The notes under the pieces are model-generated. The model was not told the origin of the DNA, searched no databases, and saw only the letters and a program-made list of their open reading frames with translations. A stretch of 46,011 bases of DNA from a virus: positions 1-46,011 of IMG/VR virus record IMGVR_UViG_3300009285_000960. One strand, given 5' to 3'. The position numbers and the translations under genes are program-made. Below, one piece after another: positions 23,584 through 30,483 of this stretch. Every line of letters starts with the position of its first letter. Position 1 is the stretch's first letter.

Positions 23584-24093
23584 TTAAGTTGTTGTTGCTA
23601 CAATACTAGCATTGCTCGAAATTGGTTTATAGATGCAATAGAAGTCAAGAACTCCGCTTTCAATATCAGCAGTACCAGTCGATAAAATAATATTTCTGCC
23701 ATTGATGGCATATTCAGGAAGATTGCTTGTTGCGGCACTTTCAGCCCCTATAATTCCATAAGTGGCGTTTCCAGCATCGTTAAACCAAATCTGGCCTGCA
23801 TCTATTTGAGTGGCTGTTTCTGAAGGCATAAACAAGGTCGCTGAATCAGCAGTTCCTACGGAAAGAGTACCAGCTCCAGCACTACCAAGACTGGTCGTAC
23901 AGACTGCAATTAACTTTACGAAAACTAAACCCGTAACCGTATAGATAGCCGCTCCATCCATAGTTCCCGCCTCATCTCCCCAAGTATTATCAGTTGCACC
24001 AGTAAAAGTAATAGTTCTTTTAACTATACAAGGAAAATCTCCTCCGAAGGCTTCTCTATTAACATCTCTATCTACAGCAACAGAATATTTAAT
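23584..24093 (-). CDS. Virion beta protein with probable ATT start
   Basis: 169 aa if read from ATT 24091-24093. The conventional ATG (23961) gives 125 aa, but the frame stays open upstream for 44 codons (KYSVAVDRDVNREAFGGDF... TITFTGATDNTWGDEAGT). A Shine-Dalgarno AAGGAG stands 9 nt before the ATT, and no ATG, GTG or TTG lies between. Typical beta-rich phage surface/decoration sequence (GTLSVGTADSATLF). Alternatives: translation from ATG only, or a start altered by a sequencing error. Confidence 0.6.
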   Translation of the reverse strand: MKYSVAVDRDVNREAFGGDFPCIVKRTITFTGATDNTWGDEAGTMDGAAIYTVTGLVFVKLIAVCTTSLGSAGAGTLSVGTADSATLFMPSETATQIDAGQIWFNDAGNATYGIIGAESAATSNLPEYAINGRNIILSTGTADIESGVLDFYCIYKPISSNASIVATTT

Positions 24094-24119
24094 TTTAGTA
24101 TGCTCCTTTCAATAAAGAT

Positions 24120-24125
24120 ATTATA
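24120..24125 (-). promoter_or_regulatory. Extended -10 (TGTGGTATAAT)
   Basis: TATAAT preceded by TGTGG. Transcript would start near 24113 and include the AAGGAG Shine-Dalgarno of the ATT-start gene. No convincing -35. Confidence 0.5.
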
Positions 24126-24154
24126 CCACAAAGAGGAAAGGAAGATTAAGAAGA

Positions 24155-25198
24155 TTAGTCTGTTCTGTTTACAAAGTTATTATTTTTATCACTACTTCCA
24201 ATCGCAGATTCAGCAAAATTGCCAGCCATTCTAACCGTAGCTGGAATCTTACAGGCTGTATGAGTGCTTGCTCCGAAGGATAAAGGTGTGTCATCTTCTC
24301 CACCTTTACAAGCAAATGTGTTGCCAGTGATTAAACCAGTGCTTCCTGCTCCCAATTCAATATAATGTGCAATATCTCCACTTGTACCTGCACATCCATC
24401 GACTGTTGCAAAGACATTATTCCTAATAACAATTCCTAACACTCCATCAATCTTTGCGTATATATCCGCATCAACTTCAGTATTGGCCGAAGAACTAAAT
24501 ACATTGTCTTCAATAATCCAATCTTGGGGAATTGCTCCCGATGTTCCTACAGAAATTACCCCTCCGAAACATTTGTAAAATCTATTCCCTACAACATGAA
24601 GTTGCCACGCACCTCCATCTGAACTTGTATAAATTGCTCCTCCTGCTGATGCTACTGTTGAAACCTTGCAATTCTTAAAATGACAATTAGAAATGGTTGT
24701 ACCAAATGCTACCTCTGTCGTACCATTATCATCTAAAAGTATTCCGCCCCCTGTTGAAGAAGCTCCGTTAATACCCAGATTGGCAATTAAACAACCAGGT
24801 GCTCTCACTGTAATCATTGCTGTTGAACCAGCCCCAATTTTCATTTGAGGAAGTCCGCCTTGAGTTCTGCCTCTTGAAACTCCAATTAGAGAAAGTTGAG
24901 CTTTGTCGTTTGGAATAATAACGGTTTCAGCATAAGATATTGGGTCGGTTGCTGTTGCTGTAATTGTTCTCCCAGCAATCAGGACAACATCTCCAGCTAA
25001 GGAGGCGGTTACTGCTTCTTGAATAGTTTTATAAGCATCTGACCATGTAGCACCTGCTCCTGAAGCACTTTTATCTCCATCTACATACCAAACCCGACCT
25101 GTTTCTAAAGGAAGTCCCATTGGAATAACGTCATCTAAGCCCCAAGTGAGGCTTCTTTTTCCCTGTCTAAAACCTGGATAATATCGTGACGCATCCAT
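24155..25198 (-). CDS. Right-handed beta-helix virion protein
   Basis: 347 aa. Opens with RVWYVDGDKSASGAGATWSD and AYKTIQEAVTASLAGDVVLI, the standard entry to parallel beta-helix (pectate-lyase-like) folds, followed by rungs with repeated G..I..N.F motifs (WIIEDNVFSSS, IVIRNNVFATV, GLITGNTF). Phage proteins of this kind are tailspikes or surface decorations that bind or cut polysaccharide. I cannot see a clear acidic catalytic pair. Shine-Dalgarno GGAG. Confidence 0.7.
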   Translation of the reverse strand: MDASRYYPGFRQGKRSLTWGLDDVIPMGLPLETGRVWYVDGDKSASGAGATWSDAYKTIQEAVTASLAGDVVLIAGRTITATATDPISYAETVIIPNDKAQLSLIGVSRGRTQGGLPQMKIGAGSTAMITVRAPGCLIANLGINGASSTGGGILLDDNGTTEVAFGTTISNCHFKNCKVSTVASAGGAIYTSSDGGAWQLHVVGNRFYKCFGGVISVGTSGAIPQDWIIEDNVFSSSANTEVDADIYAKIDGVLGIVIRNNVFATVDGCAGTSGDIAHYIELGAGSTGLITGNTFACKGGEDDTPLSFGASTHTACKIPATVRMAGNFAESAIGSSDKNNNFVNRTD

Positions 25199-25199
25199 A

Positions 25200-25295
25200 T
25201 TACTTATTCTCCTTTTCTTTCTTAGCTTTTAGATAATCCTCATAATCAGGATAATCTTCTGCCTTAACTTCTACTTTTTTTACTTTCTTTTTCAT
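25200..25295 (-). CDS. Short Lys-rich peptide upstream of beta-helix gene
   Basis: 31 aa (MKKKVKKVEVKAEDYPDYED, then YLKAKKEKENK). Its last codons contain the GGAG used by the beta-helix gene. Lies just after an intrinsic terminator. Could be a coupling leader peptide. Confidence 0.4.
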   Translation of the reverse strand: MKKKVKKVEVKAEDYPDYEDYLKAKKEKENK

Positions 25296-25301
25296 TCTAT
25301 T

Positions 25302-25327
25302 AAAAAAGACCTCGTAAAAGAGGTCTT
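25302..25327 (-). terminator. Intrinsic terminator after the capsid-associated gene
   Basis: Minus strand: perfect 8-bp stem AAGACCTC/GAGGTCTT with loop TTTTAC and then six Ts. It separates the 25377-26099 transcript from the beta-helix region. Confidence 0.8.
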
Positions 25328-25376
25328 AATCTCCCTTACGCTTCTAATCCTTTCGGAAAAATGCTTACGCAAAGCG

Positions 25377-26099
25377 TTACTCGATTGTCAAAAATATCGG
25401 TTCCCAATAATTCTGTGCTCCTGCAATCTGATAACCTCTACCGATTGATGGGTTGACTACCCAATCTGCTTCTACCATAGGGTTTAAAGCTCCTGCTACT
25501 GAATCATCATTCTCTGCTGCTCCACCTGCTGGAATTGCTCCGTCTGAGAATATTGCACAAACTCCTCTGGTCTGAAGCCATCCATAGTATTGGGTTGTGT
25601 AGGTAATCATAGATGCTCCTACTGGTTCAAAGGTTGCTGTCGTACCCATTAAAACCTGAGAGTAAGGATTTTGGACTAATCCAAGTTTTGTGGTTGTATC
25701 TAATGCTATTGCGATTGGGTCTTCAATATAAACTGTGCTTGATGCTCCTGATACTAAAGCGGGAAGGCTTCTTATCTTCCAAGTCTGTCCTGCTCCTGTT
25801 GCGTAAGAAGAAAAAGCATAACCTTCATCCCAATATTTAGCTGTGGTTGTGGTTGCGGCATTAGTAAAGGTAATTACTTTTGCTCCTGCTGCTCCAACTA
25901 AGACTGCCATATTAGTTAAGGTTGCGTTGATAGCTGGGCCTTGTACTAATCTACCTGGGGTAATTGCTTCACCCATCCAAGCATATCTGAATACCCTTCC
26001 GTCTGATGTTTCTGCTCTTTGTCCAAGATTGTGCATCTGAACAGAGTTCTCATCGTATGGGTTTAGGTCAAAGATTGTTGCTGCTGCTGATAGTTTCAT
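25377..26099 (-). CDS. Capsid-associated (decoration/accessory head) protein
   Basis: 240 aa, begins MKLSAAATIFDLNPYDENSV. Beta-rich with EPIFLTIE at the end. Directly downstream of the major capsid protein, where decoration or minor head proteins usually sit. Its ATG lies 8 nt after a TATAAT that includes the capsid stop codon. Confidence 0.6.
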   Translation of the reverse strand: MKLSAAATIFDLNPYDENSVQMHNLGQRAETSDGRVFRYAWMGEAITPGRLVQGPAINATLTNMAVLVGAAGAKVITFTNAATTTTAKYWDEGYAFSSYATGAGQTWKIRSLPALVSGASSTVYIEDPIAIALDTTTKLGLVQNPYSQVLMGTTATFEPVGASMITYTTQYYGWLQTRGVCAIFSDGAIPAGGAAENDDSVAGALNPMVEADWVVNPSIGRGYQIAGAQNYWEPIFLTIE

Positions 26100-26106
26100 A
26101 TTTTAT

Positions 26107-26112
26107 ATTATA
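26107..26112 (-). promoter_or_regulatory. -10 box fused to the capsid stop codon
   Basis: TATAAT overlapping GTA TAA, the last sense and stop codons of the capsid gene; ATG follows at 26099. AGGAG upstream could alternatively be a distant Shine-Dalgarno, so promoter function is only likely. Confidence 0.45.
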
Positions 26113-27178
26113 CTCCTGTTATTCCAGTTAATCTGCCATGTCTTTTCGGATTGAAAGATACTAAGTTGCCCAAAAGGTAAATGTGTGCTACTTCTCCATA
26201 TTGATTGATTGGTCTCATAAAGCCTGTCCATTGAAATCCAATGTTCTTGGAAGGAGCATCTGCGTAAATTCCATCTATATCTCCAGTTCCAAGAGAGATT
26301 TGTTTCAAATCTGGGTCGCTAAGTCCGTACCAATCAATGTGATTTTCATTCAAAGCCCAAAGGGTTTGTGCTGTTGATTTCTCATCAGCTACCCAAGGAA
26401 TACCTCTATAAGTAAGTGCGTTAAATCCTGCTGCTCCTTTAAGTTCTGCTGCCCTTACTGGAGCCTTAGAATTCATTGTTACCATCGGAAGACCGAATGA
26501 TTCATAATTTGCCCTTACCGTGGGGGTAAGTAACGATTCATACAAATCCCAAACTGTTTCATTTGATACAAAGATTGTTGGTCTTTGTCTTGCAGCTGAA
26601 CCTGCTGAAACTGCTGTGGTTAAAGTTGCTAATTTATCAAGGTCAAGGGTTCCGCCTGATGCTGTTCTGGTAGAATCCAAAACTGGGTCATAGGTCGTTC
26701 TTGAAAGACCTCCGAAAGTAACTACTGAAGTTCCATCGTCATCAATCGCATCAAGTCCTAAGAAATCTTTTGAGGAATTTCCTGTTCCATCTCCATAAAG
26801 CATATCTCCGATGTCATCAAGTGCGTCTTCTTGTGCTGATTCTACTTCTACTTTGACTAGATTAAGAACCTGTGCTGGAGTTCTATTTACTGCTTTCTCC
26901 ATTCCTGGGATTGCAACTGGCATTTCATATCCCCTGACATCAAAACTCATCATCACTCTTGTATCGGTTGTTGCGGTTGAATGAGTATCTAATCCTGAGA
27001 ATGAACCACCTAAGGTAGATTTTACATATTTAATGGGTTTCTTGAGTGTTTCACCAGACCACCTTTTTGCTTGAGAGAGAAATCTGAAAGTTATGAAGTT
27101 GCCTCCTAAAATAGTATCAACTACCTGAGGTAGTATCTCGTCTTGTGTTATTGTCGTTATCCTTGCTCCAAATGTCAT
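26108..27178 (-). CDS. Major capsid protein (HK97-fold type)
   Basis: 356 aa from ATG 27178 (MTFGARITTITQDEILPQVV); the longer frame to 27205 runs into the leader hairpin. Motifs match phage major capsid proteins: an E-loop-like SGETLKKPIKYVKSTLGGSF, DALDDIGDMLYGDGTGNSSK, FLGLDAIDDDG followed by TFGGLSRTTYDPVLD, and a C-terminal RPINQYGEVAHIYLLGNLV. It has its own consensus promoter (27233-27261) and a leader hairpin, in keeping with very high expression. Confidence 0.85.
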   Translation of the reverse strand: MTFGARITTITQDEILPQVVDTILGGNFITFRFLSQAKRWSGETLKKPIKYVKSTLGGSFSGLDTHSTATTDTRVMMSFDVRGYEMPVAIPGMEKAVNRTPAQVLNLVKVEVESAQEDALDDIGDMLYGDGTGNSSKDFLGLDAIDDDGTSVVTFGGLSRTTYDPVLDSTRTASGGTLDLDKLATLTTAVSAGSAARQRPTIFVSNETVWDLYESLLTPTVRANYESFGLPMVTMNSKAPVRAAELKGAAGFNALTYRGIPWVADEKSTAQTLWALNENHIDWYGLSDPDLKQISLGTGDIDGIYADAPSKNIGFQWTGFMRPINQYGEVAHIYLLGNLVSFNPKRHGRLTGITGV

Positions 27179-27197
27179 ATATTTGTTAAAACAAAAA

Positions 27198-27213
27198 ACC
27201 AGCACTTGCTGGT
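27198..27213 (-). promoter_or_regulatory. Leader hairpin of capsid gene (terminator-like)
   Basis: Minus-strand RNA: ACCAGC-AAGT-GCTGGT then six Us, between the consensus promoter and the capsid ATG. The form is that of a short intrinsic terminator, an attenuator or a stabilising 5' hairpin. Twin of 18920-18935. Confidence 0.7.
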
Positions 27214-27232
27214 CTTTTTGACTCTAGTTGGC

Positions 27233-27261
27233 ATTATAAAGACTTCTACACCCCTTGTCAA
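27233..27261 (-). promoter_or_regulatory. Consensus promoter TTGACA-17-TATAAT for capsid gene
   Basis: Perfect consensus (-35 at 27256-27261, -10 at 27233-27238). Predicted start near 27226, leader about 48 nt. No GTATCA-type motif. Confidence 0.85.
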
Positions 27262-27304
27262 GTGGATGTCTCAATTCATACCACTTTCTCCTTAACCCCA
27301 TATC

Positions 27305-27454
27305 TCAACTCTTCTTTTCTTCTTTTGCTGTATTCTTGTTTATAAACTCTCTAAGTATTTCAACCGCCTGTTGTAATTTAACATGAACCTCACGGTTTGC
27401 CGATAACTGACTGACTGCTTGGTCTAAAAGTTGTAATGCTTGATTTTCGTCCAT
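27305..27454 (-). CDS. Small helical protein in recombinase cassette
   Basis: 49 aa (MDENQALQLLDQAVSQLSAN then REVHVKLQQAVEILREF). Strong Shine-Dalgarno AAGGAGGTGAG, unlike the leaderless virion genes. Amphipathic helix pair, unknown role. The gap 27262-27304 contains nothing else obvious. Confidence 0.5.
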   Translation of the reverse strand: MDENQALQLLDQAVSQLSANREVHVKLQQAVEILREFINKNTAKEEKKS

Positions 27455-27482
27455 AATTACTCACCTCCTTATAATTTCTCAA

Positions 27483-27731
27483 TTATAATTCTTTTACCTC
27501 TAATTTAATAGTTTCCCACATTTTCTTTTCTGCGGTCATACTATCAATATTGGATTGAGCGTTAGCGATACGGCTGTCAATATCTTCTAAAGACAAGACC
27601 TCTTTTCTTTCAACTACGCTAACCATTTTACCATCAACACCCTCGGTTTCTTTTAAGAATTTAATCTCAAATCTTTCTTGTGCTGGCTCTGGTTTGGTGT
27701 TTACAATTTCTTTTGATACTAAATAATTCAT
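27483..27731 (-). CDS. Small coiled-coil protein next to recombinase
   Basis: 82 aa. N-terminal strands, C-terminal coiled coil (LEDIDSRIANAQSNIDSMTA). Shine-Dalgarno GGAGGTGA. With the recombinase and the 49-residue protein it forms a block with a translation style different from the flanking virion genes. Confidence 0.5.
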   Translation of the reverse strand: MNYLVSKEIVNTKPEPAQERFEIKFLKETEGVDGKMVSVVERKEVLSLEDIDSRIANAQSNIDSMTAEKKMWETIKLEVKEL

Positions 27732-27748
27732 TTAACTCACCTCCTTCC

Positions 27749-28561
27749 TTAAATATAGTTGGGTTTATAATAATTATACTCGTCTTGTATTCTTTCTGGA
27801 AATGAACGGATATAAATTTGCGTAGTTTCTAGTTTTTCGTGTCCTAGTTGTTTTTGCACAGTTAATATATTAGCACCTCTTTTTATCAGATTAGTAGCTA
27901 GAGAGTGTCTAAAAAGATGAGGGTAAACTCTCTTGAGTATTCCTGCTTTTTTGGCTACCTTTTTAACTAATTTTCTCAATGCCCAAGTAGTATATCTCAC
28001 CTTTCTTTGCAGAGTTTTGAATAAATGCGGATTTGCTTCATATTCTTTTAGATATTCATTCACCATTTTACAACATTCTCTTGAAATATAACAAACTCTA
28101 TTCTTGCCCCCCTTACCATTTATTATTTTTAATATCCCATTATCTAAATCAATATCTTCAACTGTCAAATTACACAACTCATTTGCCCTGATGCCCGAAT
28201 ATGCCAAAATGCCAATCATTGCTTTTTCTCTATTATTTTTAGTTGCCGCAAGTATTCTGGCAATTTCACCCTCTGTAAGAGTATCTTTTATAGACGGTTT
28301 TGGTTTTTTAACTCTGTCTAGTTTTACCTTTTTACCTATAAACTTAATATATTTTTCTAAAATGTTGGCCGTATTGTTAATGTGACTTGCCGATAATTTT
28401 CTCTTTTGCATATTGAATATCCAGTTTTTTGCTTGTTTTGGTTTAACTTTTAATGTATCTAAGTCTCTAAATATCTTGTTAAGAACACGTTTATATCCTT
28501 CTATTGTGTAGGGCATAAGTTGTAATTTATACTGTAAGTATTCATTAAACCTATCTGGCAT
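27749..28561 (-). CDS. Tyrosine recombinase (XerC/D-like integrase)
   Basis: 270 aa. Full catalytic set: Arg125 (SGIRANEL), Lys in GKGGKNR (150-153), His215-x-x-Arg218 (HLFRHSLATNL), His241 (QLGHEKLETT) and Tyr250 (TQIYIRS). N-terminal SAM-like core-binding domain in residues 1-85. Length and lack of an arm-binding domain fit Xer-like or simple integrases. Placed inside the virion module between a fibre gene and the capsid gene rather than in a lysogeny cluster. Possible jobs: integration, dimer resolution or DNA inversion; no att or inverted repeats were found by eye. Confidence 0.9.
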   Translation of the reverse strand: MPDRFNEYLQYKLQLMPYTIEGYKRVLNKIFRDLDTLKVKPKQAKNWIFNMQKRKLSASHINNTANILEKYIKFIGKKVKLDRVKKPKPSIKDTLTEGEIARILAATKNNREKAMIGILAYSGIRANELCNLTVEDIDLDNGILKIINGKGGKNRVCYISRECCKMVNEYLKEYEANPHLFKTLQRKVRYTTWALRKLVKKVAKKAGILKRVYPHLFRHSLATNLIKRGANILTVQKQLGHEKLETTQIYIRSFPERIQDEYNYYKPNYI

Positions 28562-28562
28562 A

Positions 28563-29378
28563 TTAAACTAAGGTGTATATAGGTAAGTAGTATGCTTGGT
28601 CGGTCAATTGGTTTCCCTCATCATTTACATAAATTTTAAGGTATCCTGCAATAGTAGCGGTAGTTACATCTGCCGCTTCTACAATAGATTGAGTTAAAAC
28701 AGCATTAGCAGATGTACCGATAAATCTGATAAATTCTTCACTTACATCGGCTTGGTCAACGGTTAAAACGGGGACTGCTCCTGTAGTGGAGGATTGGTCT
28801 ATATGAAGTTTTGCCAAAGGTGCAGTAATCCCGATGCCGACGTTGCCAGTTGTTGCTAAAACAGTTATTGCCGGGGTCGTTCCGCCATCGGTAAAGAATT
28901 TCATTGTGGAGGCTGTCAGCAAGCCGACACCAGATGAACTGTTTGCAAAAAGATCGATATTTATAGAACCAGAACTAATCTTATTTGCGGTATATCCTGA
29001 AGAATTGTAGATGTTTAGCTTTGCCCCCGGTCCCGTCGTCCCGATGCCGACGTTGCCTGTGTCTCCTTCAACAACTAATTTACTGGTATCTACCGTAAAG
29101 TCGTCTCCTGCCGCAGAACCTATATCAATGTTTAATACTCCTCCCGTATCCACCGTAATTGCTCTTGAACCATAAAGAGTAGTTGCTCCTAAATCTAACG
29201 AAGTACCAGTAGCTACTCCGATTATGGGTGTTATTAAAGTTGGAGAGGTATCTACTACAAATTTCGTTCCCGTTCCTGTTTGGGAAGCAATTGAGGTAGC
29301 ATTACCAACTGAAGTTACTACACCCGTAAGATTAGCGTTAGTAGTTGGTTTTGATGTTACAGCAAATGTTTTTGGCAT
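28563..29378 (-). CDS. Tail/head fibre protein with NVGIGT repeats
   Basis: 271 aa. Two copies of the fibre motif GNVGIGTTGPGAKLNIYN / GNVGIGITAPLAKLHIDQ and repeated GVATGTSLDLGATTLYG-like beta units, typical of trimeric phage fibres. No endosialidase-type chaperone domain at the C-terminus. Three bases downstream of the duplicated fibre gene. Confidence 0.7.
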   Translation of the reverse strand: MPKTFAVTSKPTTNANLTGVVTSVGNATSIASQTGTGTKFVVDTSPTLITPIIGVATGTSLDLGATTLYGSRAITVDTGGVLNIDIGSAAGDDFTVDTSKLVVEGDTGNVGIGTTGPGAKLNIYNSSGYTANKISSGSINIDLFANSSSGVGLLTASTMKFFTDGGTTPAITVLATTGNVGIGITAPLAKLHIDQSSTTGAVPVLTVDQADVSEEFIRFIGTSANAVLTQSIVEAADVTTATIAGYLKIYVNDEGNQLTDQAYYLPIYTLV

Positions 29379-29380
29379 AT

Positions 29381-30034
29381 TTAATTAATACTAATGTACG
29401 TTACACCTTCCCCGTCAACACTACTATCCAAATAAATGGTAGCTAAATTTCCTATATCTAAACTGATACTATCTCCCGCCACCAAAGCAAAACCATTAGC
29501 GGCAGCAACCGTACTGTCACCAACATAAATAGTTCCCGTATTGGCTATTAAAGCCTTAATTGTAACCGATTTAACCGCCTGAGATGAAGCTAATGCCACC
29601 CTTGTCGTTGCCGTAGTAACCGTCTTTTTCCCATTGTAAATAGTTGTGGGAGCTACTTCTACGGTATTAACATTATTTGTAATACCAGTTAGAGTTGCCA
29701 AGGTCTGAGCAGCAGATAAATTTACCGTACCTATTACTTTAGTTGTTTCTGCTGCTAAAGTAGCGTTTGCCGTTACGCTTCCAGTTACCGTTACATCGTT
29801 ATTTGTCCCCAAATCAACACTCAATCCCCCTGCTCCTACTGTTGCTCTGGTATCATCTGTAGAGTTTTTAATTTCTACTGCACCGATTTGGATGTCTGAA
29901 GTTGATAAATCTCCTTGGACTAAAACTTCTCCTGTTGCTGGGTCAACAGCAACTCTTGTAGGAGTTTCCCCATCAACACTACTTACGCCCATTAAAGTGG
30001 GGACACGATTTGGGTCGTGTTTAGCCTGACTCAC
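29381..30034 (-). CDS. Head-fibre-like protein, paralogue of 21360-22598
   Basis: 217 aa, GTG start at 30034 supported by a purine-rich GGAAGGGGG. N-terminal 25 residues and the VIGTVNLSAAQTLATLTGIT segment align with the larger paralogue. C-terminal domain (TIYVGDSTVAAANGFALVAG) resembles small phage head-fibre or decoration modules. Confidence 0.65.
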   Translation of the reverse strand: MSQAKHDPNRVPTLMGVSSVDGETPTRVAVDPATGEVLVQGDLSTSDIQIGAVEIKNSTDDTRATVGAGGLSVDLGTNNDVTVTGSVTANATLAAETTKVIGTVNLSAAQTLATLTGITNNVNTVEVAPTTIYNGKKTVTTATTRVALASSQAVKSVTIKALIANTGTIYVGDSTVAAANGFALVAGDSISLDIGNLATIYLDSSVDGEGVTYISIN

Positions 30035-30086
30035 TTTTTATTCCCCCTTCCTTATTTTTATTTAGAATTCCTCTTGGTCTTGTCAT
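30021..30086 (-). CDS. Possible 21-residue leader peptide
   Basis: ATG follows the box GGTATAATTAAGTA exactly where the paralogous fibre gene starts at 22598, but the frame (MTRPRGILNKNKEGGIKSES) ends after 21 codons, overlapping the GTG-start gene by 14 nt in another frame. Either a leader ORF or the remains of the ancestral start. Confidence 0.35.
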   Translation of the reverse strand: MTRPRGILNKNKEGGIKSESG

Positions 30087-30092
30087 TACTTA

Positions 30093-30098
30093 ATTATA
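30093..30098 (-). promoter_or_regulatory. Extended -10 (TGGTATAAT), copy of the 22.6-kb promoter
   Basis: Shares AAGGTGGTATAATTAAGTA with AAAGTGGTATAATTAAGTA at 22.6 kb, giving evidence that promoter and gene were duplicated together. Confidence 0.6.
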
Positions 30099-30103
30099 CC
30101 ACC

Positions 30104-30472
30104 TTAGAACTTACTCGGTTTCTCTTTATTCTCAAGCATCATCCTTTTATTCTCGAGGATTTTATGAAGTTCTGCATCATTCTTTTCCCTTTCTGCTACT
30201 TCTTTTTCTCTTTTGGATATTTCTTCTAATCTTTTATTCCCTGCAATAAGTTGTGCATTTAAGGAAGTAATTTCTTTTTCTGTTCCTTCGTAATCTTCCC
30301 TCATTTTGATTGCTTCTTTATTAAGATTTACAACTTCTTCTACAAATTCTTTTATCTTTTCTTCTATTTTTGCAATAAATTTCTCAAAACCTTCCTTAAT
30401 AAATAGAGTGCCAACCGCACCCTCATCCCTTATCTCCTCTTTGAGCTGGTGGATTTTATTCGTATTCAACAA
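30104..30472 (-). CDS. Coiled-coil virion-module protein, TTG start
   Basis: 122 aa. TTG at 30472 with Shine-Dalgarno GAGGTGA 6 nt before it. Long heptad coiled coil (KEFVEEVVNLNKEAIKMRED and KRLEEISKREKEVAEREKND). Counterpart of 22605-23351 upstream of the other fibre paralogue. Possible assembly partner or fibre chaperone. Confidence 0.6.
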   Translation of the reverse strand: MLNTNKIHQLKEEIRDEGAVGTLFIKEGFEKFIAKIEEKIKEFVEEVVNLNKEAIKMREDYEGTEKEITSLNAQLIAGNKRLEEISKREKEVAEREKNDAELHKILENKRMMLENKEKPSKF

Positions 30473-30483
30473 TTTATTTCACC

